From NCBI GenBank assembly GCA_009838525.1, contig VXRJ01000014.1:62001-126000 (forward strand): a stretch of 64,000 bases of DNA, read 5' to 3'. The notes under the pieces are model-generated. The model had not been told where the DNA came from and ran no database searches. It was given only the letters and a program-made list of their open reading frames with translations. This DNA is from Acidobacteriota bacterium. Lineage in GTDB: Bacteria > Acidobacteriota > Vicinamibacteria > Vicinamibacterales > UBA8438. Positions 25,671 through 35,458 of the stretch are shown one piece after another (the stretch's first letter is position 1; each line of letters opens with the position of its first letter). The translations under genes and the position numbers were made by a program.

Positions 25671-27848
25671 ATGTCGCTCTCCGGCACAATGCGCGCCCTT
25701 GCGGCGGCGTATCTGGCGATCACGGTGGCGTCGACCGCCGCATGGTTCCTACTCGACCAGCGACTCGAAGAACAGACCGGACTGCGCCGGCAGGTATGGC
25801 CGGTCAGCGACTTCCAAGGTGTCCCGTTGATCAACGACATCGGCCCAGCCGGTACGCTGGACTTTCTCGAGGACGATCCACAGGTGCCTCGCGAGTTCTT
25901 CAGCGCGCGCTGGCAGGGCTATTGGTACGTGCCGAGCAGCCAGTTCGTCATCCTGCACGTCGAGGCGGACGACTATGCGAACATCTGGTTCAACGACGAG
26001 CTCCGGTTCGAAAGAAGCACCGCAGCGGCACGGGGCATCCGACCGGACGCCGGCGTCCACCAACTACGCATCGATTACCAACAGTACGGAGGCGCGGCCC
26101 ACCTATCGCTGCTTGCACGACGAGGAGATGCATATCCACGACCGTTCCGAACGGACTATCTGTTCCCGGATATACCCACACCCGCCACCCTGCGGTTGGT
26201 GGCAGTGGTCGGTTGGTTGCGCGTCGCCGTACCACTTACCTGGATCGCAGGCGCGCTGGCGCTCGTGTTGTTCCGGCGGCGACGCACGCCAACTGCCGAC
26301 GACGACCGCCGTTTGCTGCACCCGGCAGGCCCATACGACGCGGCAGCATTGACCGCCCTATGCCTCGCGCTATTGATCTACGGCTACGGCAACCTCTCAT
26401 TGAGCCAGTCGGGCGCCGACAGTCTGGAGAACCTAACCCTCGGCATCAGGCTGGCGCAAGAAAGCGTGTACCAGCAAGCACCCGGCCAGTTCGGTGACCA
26501 TCGCCGGGAACCGTTCGGACCGTCTCTGGTCGCGGTCGCTGACCTCGCCGCCGGCGCACTCGGCCGCGGTGCCCTGCCCCCGGAGTGCTTAGGCGAATCC
26601 GTTTCCCGCGGCGATTCCTGCCAGCGGGCCTACGTCCCCTACCGCGCGTTGAATCTCGTGCTGTTACTCGCCGGCGCCCTCGGCGTCTTCTGGCTCGTTC
26701 TGCATCTGACAGGCTTGCGCGTGCTGGCGTACGGTGGGTTCCTGATGACGGCGCAGAGCGCCGCTCTATTGGGCAATGCCGACTCCTTTCTGACGGAGGT
26801 GCATGCCGCAGCCCTGATCGTGGCGGTCGCAGCGCTCTCGTGGAAAACGGCAACATCGCGACGCCCCGTCTACGCCTCGCTGCTAGGGCTGGCATTGGCG
26901 GGGCTGACGCTGACCAAGGTGGCCTTTGCGTACCTATGGATCCCGATCGGATTGTTGATGGTGGCCTCCGACTGCCGGCAACGGCGCTTCGGTTGGTCGA
27001 CCGTCGGACTGGTCGCTGTTCTGTTCATCGCCCAGGCGGTCCCCATCGGCGGCTGGATGGTTCGCAACTATCTAACGTCCGGTGATTTCTCCATCAGCGA
27101 GGCCCGGTCGGCTGCCGTGCTCCGCCACCGCGCATCGTTCAACACGATGCGTCACGATGAATGGGTCGCAGGCTTTCGCTACTACCTTCCGGCAACAGGA
27201 CTCGGCCAGGAAACCGCCGATCCAAACAGCGAATCGTACGAACGATTCGACAGCGAGAACGAAGCGGGCTTCTGGCGCACGTCTCGTCGAGACTATCCTC
27301 GGCGCCGGGCCGAGCTGTGGACGGACGATAACCCGGCCCTTGCGGGACTGGACGAACTCGGCAAGCGGCGCCGGGTCAACGACGAGATGGCCGACGAAGC
27401 CATCGCCCACCTCGTAGCCGATCCTCTCCAGCATCTCAAGGTTGGACTGTTACTTGCGTGGCGTGGCGTCTTTGCGGAGACAGGACTGGGTTTTCTAAGC
27501 GATCCGCTGAATCGCCGCCTCACCGACCTCGCCGGCAGGAATGACTGGGTGCGCTGGCGCCACGGCTATGGACCCATCGGCGCCACGCTCATTAATCTCG
27601 GCGGCTTCCTCGCGCTAGTCGTCGCCCCGGTGTGGCTCTGGTTGGGGCGCGGACGCTTTGAAGCGATCCTCATCTTTCTGCCAGCGCTCTATGCCCATGG
27701 TGCGTACGCCATGGTGACCCGGTTCGTGCCGCGCTTCGCCGAGCCCCAGATCCCGCTACGCGCGGCCGCCACAATGGTGCTGTTGTATCTCGTCTGGACC
27801 GCAATCCGTCGGACGCGTTCGGCACACGATACGATCTCCCGCCAATAG
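25671..27848 (+). CDS. PA14-like domain fused to GT-C type membrane protein (paralogue)
   Basis: This 725-residue protein has the same plan as the divergent neighbour: MSLSG start, anchor helix, and a PA14-like domain at about residues 45-165 with FFSARWQGYWYVPSSQFV, ADDYANIWFNDELRF and GVHQLRIDYQQYGG. About eleven membrane helices follow; the first loop of the membrane part has SQSGADSLENLTLGIRLAQ. The N-terminal domains of the two proteins align closely while their membrane parts diverge. The shared 70-bp intergenic gap suggests joint control. The substrate is unknown. Confidence 0.78.
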   Translation: MSLSGTMRALAAAYLAITVASTAAWFLLDQRLEEQTGLRRQVWPVSDFQGVPLINDIGPAGTLDFLEDDPQVPREFFSARWQGYWYVPSSQFVILHVEADDYANIWFNDELRFERSTAAARGIRPDAGVHQLRIDYQQYGGAAHLSLLARRGDAYPRPFRTDYLFPDIPTPATLRLVAVVGWLRVAVPLTWIAGALALVLFRRRRTPTADDDRRLLHPAGPYDAAALTALCLALLIYGYGNLSLSQSGADSLENLTLGIRLAQESVYQQAPGQFGDHRREPFGPSLVAVADLAAGALGRGALPPECLGESVSRGDSCQRAYVPYRALNLVLLLAGALGVFWLVLHLTGLRVLAYGGFLMTAQSAALLGNADSFLTEVHAAALIVAVAALSWKTATSRRPVYASLLGLALAGLTLTKVAFAYLWIPIGLLMVASDCRQRRFGWSTVGLVAVLFIAQAVPIGGWMVRNYLTSGDFSISEARSAAVLRHRASFNTMRHDEWVAGFRYYLPATGLGQETADPNSESYERFDSENEAGFWRTSRRDYPRRRAELWTDDNPALAGLDELGKRRRVNDEMADEAIAHLVADPLQHLKVGLLLAWRGVFAETGLGFLSDPLNRRLTDLAGRNDWVRWRHGYGPIGATLINLGGFLALVVAPVWLWLGRGRFEAILIFLPALYAHGAYAMVTRFVPRFAEPQIPLRAAATMVLLYLVWTAIRRTRSAHDTISRQ

Positions 27849-27884
27849 CCCGGTTCGCCCCACCTCGAGCAACTTGCCTCTAGC

Positions 27885-29654
27885 TCATTGCAACTGTAGC
27901 CCAATCATGTGGAGTGTTCCGCGACCATCCCGCCGCACTACGATTTCCTCTCCGAAACGCAAGACCACCCAGTTAGGGTCCGGACTGTCAAACGGCATCC
28001 ACAAATCCGGGCCGAACAGGACCGCGTACTCAAACGCTCGCACCGCCTCCTCCGCTGTTCGCGCACTCGGACCAATACTGAAGTTGACGCCACGTTGTTC
28101 GAGATAGCCCGGCGGCGGTGTCCGATCGTGCGCGATGACCCGCTCTGCGTTGGGTGTCGTCACTGGATGCCGCGCCACTGTCCTGTCTGTCAAACCCCGC
28201 ATATCCACTACTCGAAGATCCGGAACATAGTAGAACGGAATGCCAATAGCTTCGGCGGCCATTAACGCATCATCCGGAATCAAGCCTCGCTCCATCCCTG
28301 CGTATTCTTGCCACTCACCGATCCTCTGTTTGGCATACTCCCGGTGCTCAACAAACGGCGCGGCCACACGTTGTCGGCTCATTTCGAGTCGCAGACGGTT
28401 GGAAGTCTCGGCAATCGCCGGCATTCCGGGTGGGCCGAAGAGCCACTTCGCGTTGTGTTCGCCAAGCTCTATGTGGACAAGCCGCACCCGGGTGCGTATG
28501 GTCGTTGATCCCTCAAAGAGCAGCGCACCCTGCAATGCGCTGCTGTAGAACAGAACTACCGCAAAGACCGCGACGGCCCACGTCACGACATGGGCCGGAC
28601 GCCGTATTCCGGCGCGTCCCCGGACGGCCATTAAGCGTCGGTGGAGCACCGATCCGAAGTCAACAATCCCGGCGGCCACCGGGATAACCAACACCGGCCA
28701 GTAGAAGTCCATTGGACGATACTCGAAGTGATCTCCACCGATCCGAAGAAGATAGGCCATGTGTGGCACGATACAGAGCAACGGCAACGCGTACCGGGCG
28801 TCTCGTCGCTCGCGCCACGCCGTTCGTAGCGCCAGAGCCGCCAATGGCAGCCACATGTAAAGCCCCGTCTCGAGTGTCGCGGCCGAAAGGTACCGAAAAC
28901 CGGATTCGTACCATGGTCGGACGTGCTTCGCATAGTATGTGTTGGGCAGCCAGTCACCGTAGTAACCGTAGCGGAAAAGAAAGTGTGCCGCGACCAATAC
29001 GATGAAAGGGACAACCAGCCAGCACAGGTCCCGCCCGAGCTCTTTTCCACTCTTCGTGCCAAGACGCGTGGCGGCGAACCAACTGAAGCAACACGCCGCG
29101 ATCAGCGGACCCTCGGGCCGGGTATACGAAGCAGCCGACAGGCTCAACGACGCCAGGAGCAAACCCCAACGGCTGTCGGCCCGGACAATCAGACAGGCAA
29201 CAGCCAAGGCGACAAGGAACGTAAACTGCCGTGTCTCCAATCCCCCGCCGGATGTCCAGACGGCGAACGTCGCACTACTGCACAGCAGACCCAGCGCCAT
29301 CCAGGAGACCAGCCTCCTTTGCTGCAGACCCGGCATGCGCGCCGCCCACCATAGAACCACCATGAGCGTAGCAACCGTCAGGCCCACGGACAGCCAAGGG
29401 GCTACATGCTCGGGCCGCAAGTCAAGAACCGCCCAGAGCGCGGCCAACTCCAACACCCAGAGGAAGTTCGTGTAACCCTCTACCCTTTCGCCGGGGTTGA
29501 AGACCAAGCCGTGACCATCAATGAGGTTGCGTGCGTATCGAAAACTGATAAAGGCGTCGTCCGTGAGAAACCACGCCTCCATCGCCAACCAGGCCAGCAC
29601 GGCCAGCCATGGCAGACAGAACAACACGTGGAGAATGAGAGCTCGCCGCGACAT
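27885..29654 (-). CDS. GT-C type membrane glycosyltransferase-like protein
   Basis: I use ATG at 29654, 1 base after the stop of the ASST-like gene; the protein is 589 residues. The first helix is followed by [19 protein letters not shown] (D32-D33), then [20 protein letters not shown], a recognisable first-loop signature of a bacterial GT-C group. About ten helices and a soluble C-terminal domain of ~190 residues follow. Tight spacing shows cotranscription with the ASST-like gene, so glycosyl transfer and sulfuryl-type chemistry may act on the same product. Confidence 0.78.
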   Translation of the reverse strand: MSRRALILHVLFCLPWLAVLAWLAMEAWFLTDDAFISFRYARNLIDGHGLVFNPGERVEGYTNFLWVLELAALWAVLDLRPEHVAPWLSVGLTVATLMVVLWWAARMPGLQQRRLVSWMALGLLCSSATFAVWTSGGGLETRQFTFLVALAVACLIVRADSRWGLLLASLSLSAASYTRPEGPLIAACCFSWFAATRLGTKSGKELGRDLCWLVVPFIVLVAAHFLFRYGYYGDWLPNTYYAKHVRPWYESGFRYLSAATLETGLYMWLPLAALALRTAWRERRDARYALPLLCIVPHMAYLLRIGGDHFEYRPMDFYWPVLVIPVAAGIVDFGSVLHRRLMAVRGRAGIRRPAHVVTWAVAVFAVVLFYSSALQGALLFEGSTTIRTRVRLVHIELGEHNAKWLFGPPGMPAIAETSNRLRLEMSRQRVAAPFVEHREYAKQRIGEWQEYAGMERGLIPDDALMAAEAIGIPFYYVPDLRVVDMRGLTDRTVARHPVTTPNAERVIAHDRTPPPGYLEQRGVNFSIGPSARTAEEAVRAFEYAVLFGPDLWMPFDSPDPNWVVLRFGEEIVVRRDGRGTLHMIGLQLQ

Positions 29655-29655
29655 G

Positions 29656-31005
29656 CTATGGGCAGACGCGCGTCGAAACCGCCTCCGCAATGCGATCACC
29701 CTCGTCCGCAGGCAGATAGCGGCTCCAGGAAAGTTGATAGACCTCACCATCCGTACCGCGGTTGACGTAAGTCCAGTGGAGTTCACCGTCGGCTGAAAGA
29801 CTCAGCGCCCTGCCATAGTCTGACTCTTCAACGAAGACGGTATCCTCGTCTATCATTGTCGCGCGACCTTGAGTCTCCGTCCTGACCTGATAGTCCGCTA
29901 GTGCGTCCCGCCACGGCGATCTTGTCTTGCCAGTCTCAAAGTCGTAAATGAATACGTCGCTCGCGTCCAGCACCAATTGTACTTCTCCATCGACGTACCC
30001 GACGTTGTTGCTGAAGACCGAGATCTCGTGGTTGCTCACGATGTTGACATCGTGCTGGTGTAGCCACGGACCAGTCTGCAACCAAACGACTTCGTCACTT
30101 GACGGCCGATACAGCAGCACTACCGAGTGCGTCCGCAGACTTATAAACAGGTCCCCGCGGCGCCAATACGGACCATCCCTCAAGACCGGCTGTATGTCAT
30201 TCAGGTGTAAAGGGTCGTCGAGAACAGAGTCCATTGCGTAGAACAACGAGTGATATCCGTTCCGACGCAGTACGTCCTCGAACTGTATCAACGAAACGAC
30301 CTCGCCGGTGCGCGACATCTTGGCGAGTCCCGTGCTGTACCTCTCCCGGGCGGAAGGAGGATTGAGGCCATATGGCACCCATAGGAAACCGTCCGCGTCC
30401 GTCTCGACAGAATGGTGGGGGGGGGGAGTACCGACTACCCATCTCACGTTTGAGCAACGATCCACCATCGCCACGTAACTGGCATGCATGGAAACAGTGA
30501 GCGAACCGTCCGGCCAGACGTAAGGAATCATGAGTCGCTCGTATACTTCATGCTCCCGCTGGGTGCGGGCACGCGCGGCCATCAGATCGAGAGCGGGCTG
30601 CCAGGAATGCACCGTCTCGCCTCGATCCAGATCGATCAGTTCCACAAGCGCTCGATCGGTATCAACATCGTAGCGACTGATGAGAAGGTAGCCATCGGTG
30701 CCGGGAGAAGCGTGGAAGGTAAGGCCACTACCTCCAATATCGGATTCGTTAGCCAAGTAAGGGGATTCGATCCTCAATCCCCTAACACGCCTCAGCGTCC
30801 ATAGCGTATCTCCGGGAATGTTCGCTATGCGGTAGGCCGCTTCACCGAAGACACCAAAGGACCGTCGCTGCTCTGCGTGATTCTTCACTAGAGCGGCGAA
30901 CAGCACCGTACCAATGACGCAGATCGTTAGCGTCAACAAAACGAGCCACAACTCAAGCTTCAAAAAGAGGAGACGCTCGAAGCGGTGCCTCGGGAAGTGT
31001 GACAC
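29656..31005 (-). CDS. Membrane-anchored arylsulfotransferase-like (ASST) protein, second copy
   Basis: This 449-residue paralogue of the protein at 5235 has the same anchor helix (about 15-38) and histidine motifs ([29 protein letters not shown]). The C-terminal halves are nearly collinear and highly similar, and both end in CP. ASST-type enzymes use a sulfo-histidine intermediate in the periplasm; activity here is untested. It is upstream of and cotranscribed with the GT-C gene at 29654. The copies lie 24 kb apart in opposite orientation, so the duplication is not tandem. Confidence 0.75.
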   Translation of the reverse strand: MSHFPRHRFERLLFLKLELWLVLLTLTICVIGTVLFAALVKNHAEQRRSFGVFGEAAYRIANIPGDTLWTLRRVRGLRIESPYLANESDIGGSGLTFHASPGTDGYLLISRYDVDTDRALVELIDLDRGETVHSWQPALDLMAARARTQREHEVYERLMIPYVWPDGSLTVSMHASYVAMVDRCSNVRWVVGTPPPHHSVETDADGFLWVPYGLNPPSARERYSTGLAKMSRTGEVVSLIQFEDVLRRNGYHSLFYAMDSVLDDPLHLNDIQPVLRDGPYWRRGDLFISLRTHSVVLLYRPSSDEVVWLQTGPWLHQHDVNIVSNHEISVFSNNVGYVDGEVQLVLDASDVFIYDFETGKTRSPWRDALADYQVRTETQGRATMIDEDTVFVEESDYGRALSLSADGELHWTYVNRGTDGEVYQLSWSRYLPADEGDRIAEAVSTRVCP

Positions 31006-31186
31006 TTGCCAGCTTGTCCCAAAGAGTGTGCGACAGGTGCCTCAGAGTTGAAGCTCCGGCCGTCTGTCCGACTGCCCCCTCAAACCGGATGGGCCGACGC
31101 TAGGAGACGCCGTCTGTGAGTATACACGTCCGGTGCGTCGAAACCGGATAGGTCTTCCTTCAGCGTAAGGTAAACAGCTTGAATTG

Positions 31187-31603
31187 TCAGAATTGGCGCA
31201 AGTAGCGCCGCGTACCGCTTCGGTGCGGGCGCTCGATCCAGTAGCTGGGCATATTGCGATCGGGCCTGCGGTGCAGCGTGTCGCCGCGGACAAGACGCGA
31301 AAGCAGGCCGATCGGCGTCACAACGCAGTAGTACATGACGCCCATGATTAGGTGCGAGACGGTCCAGCCGATGGGCAGCGCCGCATACATCCAGCCGACC
31401 AGAATGGGGCGGCGAAACGGTGGCACGAGCCAATAGAGTGCGGCGAGCGCGCCGCCGGCCGACCAGATGCCAGCCGCGACGGGCGGGGCGCCGAACTGCC
31501 ACCGGGCGATCACGCCGACGAGGGCGACGAAGAACGGCAGCAACAGGCCGAACCAGCGTAGGTCGCGCGGCGACGGACGACGGTTGACCCGGAAGTGCGA
31601 CAT
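31187..31603 (-). CDS. SxtJ family membrane protein
   Basis: This 138-residue protein from ATG 31603 has four hydrophobic stretches. The order (PFFVALVGVIARWQFG, then GWMYAALPIGWTVSHLIMGVMYYCVVTPIGL and an RxxRGD segment) is characteristic of SxtJ. SxtJ is regularly encoded beside SxtI-type carbamoyltransferases, as here (gap 5 bp). Its biochemical job is unknown. A longer upstream frame would overlap the carbamoyltransferase gene and is not needed. Confidence 0.85.
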   Translation of the reverse strand: MSHFRVNRRPSPRDLRWFGLLLPFFVALVGVIARWQFGAPPVAAGIWSAGGALAALYWLVPPFRRPILVGWMYAALPIGWTVSHLIMGVMYYCVVTPIGLLSRLVRGDTLHRRPDRNMPSYWIERPHRSGTRRYLRQF

Positions 31604-31608
31604 GGGCC

Positions 31609-33441
31609 TCAGTCCATCTCGAACCGGGCGAGGTGCGCCTCGGCCTCGACCTTCGCTCCTTCCGGCTGCCGTTCCTTCAGCAGGACGGACCGGCCAAGGA
31701 CCAAGGCGTCCATTCCCGTCGCCATGAAACAGCGCCAAGCATCGTCGGGCGTCCGAACGATCGGCTCGCCCCGGACGTTGAAGCTGGTGTTGACCATGAC
31801 CGGGCAGCCCGTCTTCGCCTCGAACGTCCGCAGCAGGGCGGCGAAGCGTCCGTGACGCTCGGCGTCGACGGTCTGAAGTCGAGCCGAATAGTCGACGTGC
31901 GTCACGGCCGGCACGTCGGAGCGAATGGCGCGCAGGCGGTCGAAACCCTGCCGGCCGTCTGCGTCCACCGCCCGCCGGCGCGCCACGGCAACCGGCGCGA
32001 CGATCGACATGTAGGGCCGGTCGTCGTCCGTACGCACCTCGAAGTAGTCACTGCACCGGTCGCGCAGCACGGCCGGCGCGAAGGGACGGAACGACTCTCG
32101 GAACTTGATCTGGACGTTCATGCGCGACTGCATGCCGGGGTCGCGCGGATCGCCGAGAATGCTGCGTGCGCCCAGGGCGCGCGGCCCGAACTCCATACGG
32201 CCCTGGAACCAGCCGACCACCTGCCCCGCCGCAATCAGGTCCGCGACCGCCGCGCCGAGCGCCTCATCGGTCACATAGTCGTCGCGCGGCGCGCCCACGC
32301 CATCGAGGAACGTCCGGATCGCGTCGTCACTCCAGTGCGGTCCGAGCAGCGATCCCTGCTGCGCGTCGTGCGGTTGAGCGTTGCGCGGATGGTCGAGCAG
32401 TTGATGCCAGATGAAGAGCGCCACCCCGAGCGCGCCGCCCGCATCGCCCGCCGCTGGCTGAATCCAGATGTCGTCGAACGGCCCCTCCCGCAGGATCCGG
32501 CCATTGCCGACGCAGTTCAATGCGACACCTCCGGCCAGACAGAGGTTTCGCATCTCGGTCTGCGCGTGCACGTGGCGCGCGGTCCGGAGCATCGCTTCCT
32601 CGGTCACGGCTTGGACCGACGCCGCGATGTCCATCTCGCGTTGGGTGATCGGCGTCTCCGGCTTCCGCGGGGGACCGCCGAACAGCGCGTGGAACTTCGG
32701 CGACGTCATCCGGAGCCCCTCGCAGTAGCGGAAGTACGACAGGTCGAGACGGAACGACCCGTCGTCCTTCAGGTCGATCAGATGCTCCCGAATCAGGCCG
32801 GCGTAGTGCGGCTCGCCGTACGGGGCGAGGCCCATCAGCTTGTACTCGCCCGAATTGACGCGGAACCCCGTGAAGTACGTGAACGCCGAATAGAGCAGGC
32901 CGAGTGAGTGCGGGAATCGGATCTCGTGGGTCAGCTCGATCCGGTTGCCGCGCCCTGTGCCGTAGGTCGTCGTCGCCCACTCGCCCACACCGTCCATTGT
33001 CAGGATCGCTGCCTCGTCGAAGGGCGAAGGGAAGAACGCGCTAGCCGCGTGCGATTCGTGATGCTCGGTGAACACGATCGGCTTGCAGTAGCGCCCGTCC
33101 AGGCCCCGCGCAATCTCCCGCGGCAGGCGCAGCTTCTCGCGTGTCCAGGCGGGAGCGAAGCGGACGAATTGCCGGAAGCCGCGGGGTGCGTAGGCGAGAT
33201 AGGTCTCGAGCAGGCGGTCCAGCTTCAGGAACGGCTTCTCGTAGAAGCCGACGGCGTCGAGGTCTTCCGGGTTGACGCCTGCTTCGTCGAGGCAGTAGCG
33301 GATGGCGTTCGACGGGAACGACGCATCGTGCTTCACGCGCGTGAAGCGCTCCTCCTGAGCCGCAGCAACAATCTCGCCGTCCACCACGACCGCCGCCGCC
33401 GCGTCGTGATAGAAGGCGGAGATGCCAAGCACCGCGGCCAT
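31609..33441 (-). CDS. Carbamoyltransferase (SxtI / NodU-TobZ family)
   Basis: This 610-residue enzyme begins MAAVLGISAFYHDAAAAVVVDG, the ASKHA-like start of the family. EHHESHAASAFFPSPFDEAAILTMDGVGEW holds the metal and adenylate residues, and GEYKLMGLAPYGEP and the C-terminal FGPRALGARSILGDPR are both family hallmarks. It transfers a carbamoyl group from carbamoyl phosphate via carbamoyl-AMP to a hydroxyl of a sugar or natural product. The ATG at 33441 overlaps the upstream stop by 1 base. With SxtJ and DUF5989 it forms a conserved triplet. Confidence 0.92.
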   Translation of the reverse strand: MAAVLGISAFYHDAAAAVVVDGEIVAAAQEERFTRVKHDASFPSNAIRYCLDEAGVNPEDLDAVGFYEKPFLKLDRLLETYLAYAPRGFRQFVRFAPAWTREKLRLPREIARGLDGRYCKPIVFTEHHESHAASAFFPSPFDEAAILTMDGVGEWATTTYGTGRGNRIELTHEIRFPHSLGLLYSAFTYFTGFRVNSGEYKLMGLAPYGEPHYAGLIREHLIDLKDDGSFRLDLSYFRYCEGLRMTSPKFHALFGGPPRKPETPITQREMDIAASVQAVTEEAMLRTARHVHAQTEMRNLCLAGGVALNCVGNGRILREGPFDDIWIQPAAGDAGGALGVALFIWHQLLDHPRNAQPHDAQQGSLLGPHWSDDAIRTFLDGVGAPRDDYVTDEALGAAVADLIAAGQVVGWFQGRMEFGPRALGARSILGDPRDPGMQSRMNVQIKFRESFRPFAPAVLRDRCSDYFEVRTDDDRPYMSIVAPVAVARRRAVDADGRQGFDRLRAIRSDVPAVTHVDYSARLQTVDAERHGRFAALLRTFEAKTGCPVMVNTSFNVRGEPIVRTPDDAWRCFMATGMDALVLGRSVLLKERQPEGAKVEAEAHLARFEMD

Positions 33442-33662
33442 CAGAAGAGGGTATAGACGAAGGGTGCGGCGACGGTGCCAGACAGCGCGATGAGACCACC
33501 CAGGAGCAGGAGAACAATGACAATGGGGCCGAGCCACCACTTCTTGTTGTCACGCATGAACTGCCATAGCTCGACGAGATAGGGGACCTGCTCCGCTTCA
33601 TCGAGTTGTTGCGCGAAGTCGTCCCGCCGCTCTTGGCCGTTGCCCGTGCGCTCTGTCATCAC
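33441..33662 (-). CDS. DUF5989 family small membrane protein
   Basis: This 73-residue protein has an N-terminal acidic helix, then VPYLVELWQFMRDNKKWWLGPIVIVLLLLGGLI, one membrane helix preceded by the W-F-x-R-x-x-K-K-W-W-L motif of DUF5989. The family is found with SxtI/SxtJ pairs and is probably a membrane partner of the carbamoyltransferase. GTG 33662 and ATG 33659 are both possible starts. Confidence 0.85.
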   Translation of the reverse strand: MMTERTGNGQERRDDFAQQLDEAEQVPYLVELWQFMRDNKKWWLGPIVIVLLLLGGLIALSGTVAAPFVYTLF

Positions 33663-33847
33663 TTCGTCTCCTCCGTTGCGGTCCCGGCGCGTAACCTCTG
33701 AAGTGTTTGTGGGCCGACCTGTTCCACGTACAGTGCATGCCGACTCGAGAACCCCATGGATGCGAGATCATAGACTGTCGACGCGGCTGGAGCGATGTCC
33801 TTCCGAACGCCCCACGGCCAGCCGGACAACGACTCCCGTATAGCCAT
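33659..33847 (-). CDS. Hypothetical 62-residue protein, coupled to DUF5989 gene
   Basis: An open frame from ATG 33847 ends with a TGA that overlaps the GTGATG start of the DUF5989 gene. Its third-position GC is about two thirds, near that of neighbours, which is weak support for coding. No family is recognised. It could also be the 3' remnant of a longer decayed gene, since the rest of the gap up to 34034 shows no coherent frame. Confidence 0.3.
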   Translation of the reverse strand: MAIRESLSGWPWGVRKDIAPAASTVYDLASMGFSSRHALYVEQVGPQTLQRLRAGTATEETK

Positions 33848-34033
33848 GACTGCGATTCTCCAGATACGCCGCGACCTCTGGGTCGTTGCGGCATCCGGCG
33901 ATGCCGGCCATCTGCCGCTGGCCGGACTCGGAGCATCCGCGGCCATGCGCCGCTATTGGCGGCACCGTTGTACCATCGCCCCGTGAGACTGGCGACAGGC
34001 TGGACGTAGAGCCGGTCGGCGCAACCTCGAACT

Positions 34034-35458
34034 ATGGCCTTTTCTTCGGCAGGCGATAGTAAGCTCTTGCCGGTGCACTGGCTCTCCGACCTGTTTGCCA
34101 ACTTCGAGCGGCATCCCGCGAGAACGTTCGTCGCCGTCGGCCTGCTCTTCATCCTGGCTTACATGGCGGCACACGTCTGGTTTCCCAAGCCGCCGGGCCG
34201 CGTCATCGACGGCGACGCTCTTGGCTACTACGCTTGGCTCCGGTCCGTCGCTTTCGACGGCGATATCGATTTCTCGAACGACTACCGGCTGCTGGACGCG
34301 GGCTTTGCCGAGGACTCGCCGGAGCTGACGCCGTTGGCGACGGGGCTTGTTCCCAACAAGTGGCCTCCAGGCTCGGCGATCCTCTGGGCACCGCTGTTTC
34401 TGGCCATCGGCGCAGTGGTTGCGTTGCTGAACCTGCTCGGAGCGCAGATCCCGTTCGACGGCCTCTCCCTGCCGTTCAAGATCTCGGCCGGTGTCGCCGG
34501 CATCGCCTACGCGGCCGCAGGGGCTTGGCTCTGCTACGACCTAGCGCGCCGCGTCTATCCTGCGGCGTCCGCGTTCTGGGCGACCATCACCCTCTGGTTA
34601 GGCGGTTCCCTGCTGTACTATTCGCTCGTCTCGCCGACCTACTCCCACGCGACGTCCCTTTTCGCGGTCGCGTTGTTCACCCACACTTGGTACCGAACCC
34701 GCGACCGGGGCAACCTGCGACGGTTTGCCCTGCTGGGCGGACTGGCCGGACTTGCGGGACTGGTCCGTTCGCAGGATCTGATCATCCTGATCATCCCTGG
34801 GCTCGAATTACTGCACGGAATCCGCGAACGGCGCTGGTCGCTGGCGTTGGCCTCCGCTCGACTCTTGGTGCTGTGCGTCGCCTGTGCCGCGACGTTCGCG
34901 CCGCAGCTATGGGTGTGGCAGACGATTTACGGCACATTGCTACTGAATCCACACACTCCCGGCGGGTCGTCGGGTTACTTTCTGTGGACGCAGCCGGCGA
35001 TTCTCGAGACACTCTTCTCGACGCGCCAGGGACTCATAGCGTGGAGCCCGATAGTTCTGTTCGCCGCCGTCGGGATCGCTTGGCTGTTTCGGCATGACCG
35101 ATTGTTGGCTTGGGCTACTGCCGTCACACTGCTGATCGCCCTGTACGTCAACGCCGCGGCAATCCCATGGTGGGCCGGAGCGAGCTTCGGCGGACGCCGT
35201 TTCATCAGCTACCTGCCGTTCCTGGTGCTGGGGCTGACGGCTTTCCTCGCCTCGCCGGCCATGGCGTTCCGGCCAGCGCTCGTACGCCTCGCGTCCGTCA
35301 TCCTGATCGGCAGCAACGTGCTCTTCCTGCTCCAGTACCAGCTTTTCATGCGCGGATTCACCGATATCGTGGGGGAATACCCCGATGGTCTCTGGGCCGT
35401 CTTCGTAGAGCGATTCGTTGTGCCGTTCAGGCTTGTTGCTGCCTGGATGACGTCGTGA
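34034..35458 (+). CDS. GT-C type membrane glycosyltransferase-like protein
   Basis: This 474-residue protein has a first helix near residues 30-50. GRVIDGDALGYYAWLRSVAFDGDIDF follows, with D59 and D61 in the first loop. About ten further helices follow; it has no soluble C-terminal domain. Segments such as IDGDALGYYAWLRS ... LVPNKWPPGSAILWAP match a group of bacterial GT-C-like proteins and resemble the protein at 12867. Its stop overlaps the start of the next gene by 4 bp (GTGA), so both membrane transferases are translated together. Confidence 0.72.
   Translation: MAFSSAGDSKLLPVHWLSDLFANFERHPARTFVAVGLLFILAYMAAHVWFPKPPGRVIDGDALGYYAWLRSVAFDGDIDFSNDYRLLDAGFAEDSPELTPLATGLVPNKWPPGSAILWAPLFLAIGAVVALLNLLGAQIPFDGLSLPFKISAGVAGIAYAAAGAWLCYDLARRVYPAASAFWATITLWLGGSLLYYSLVSPTYSHATSLFAVALFTHTWYRTRDRGNLRRFALLGGLAGLAGLVRSQDLIILIIPGLELLHGIRERRWSLALASARLLVLCVACAATFAPQLWVWQTIYGTLLLNPHTPGGSSGYFLWTQPAILETLFSTRQGLIAWSPIVLFAAVGIAWLFRHDRLLAWATAVTLLIALYVNAAAIPWWAGASFGGRRFISYLPFLVLGLTAFLASPAMAFRPALVRLASVILIGSNVLFLLQYQLFMRGFTDIVGEYPDGLWAVFVERFVVPFRLVAAWMTS

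Noticed and set aside
31042-31186. Gene in the gap between the SxtJ and ASST-like genes
   Set aside because: No start with ribosome site or family resemblance was found; short frames here overlap the SxtJ gene.
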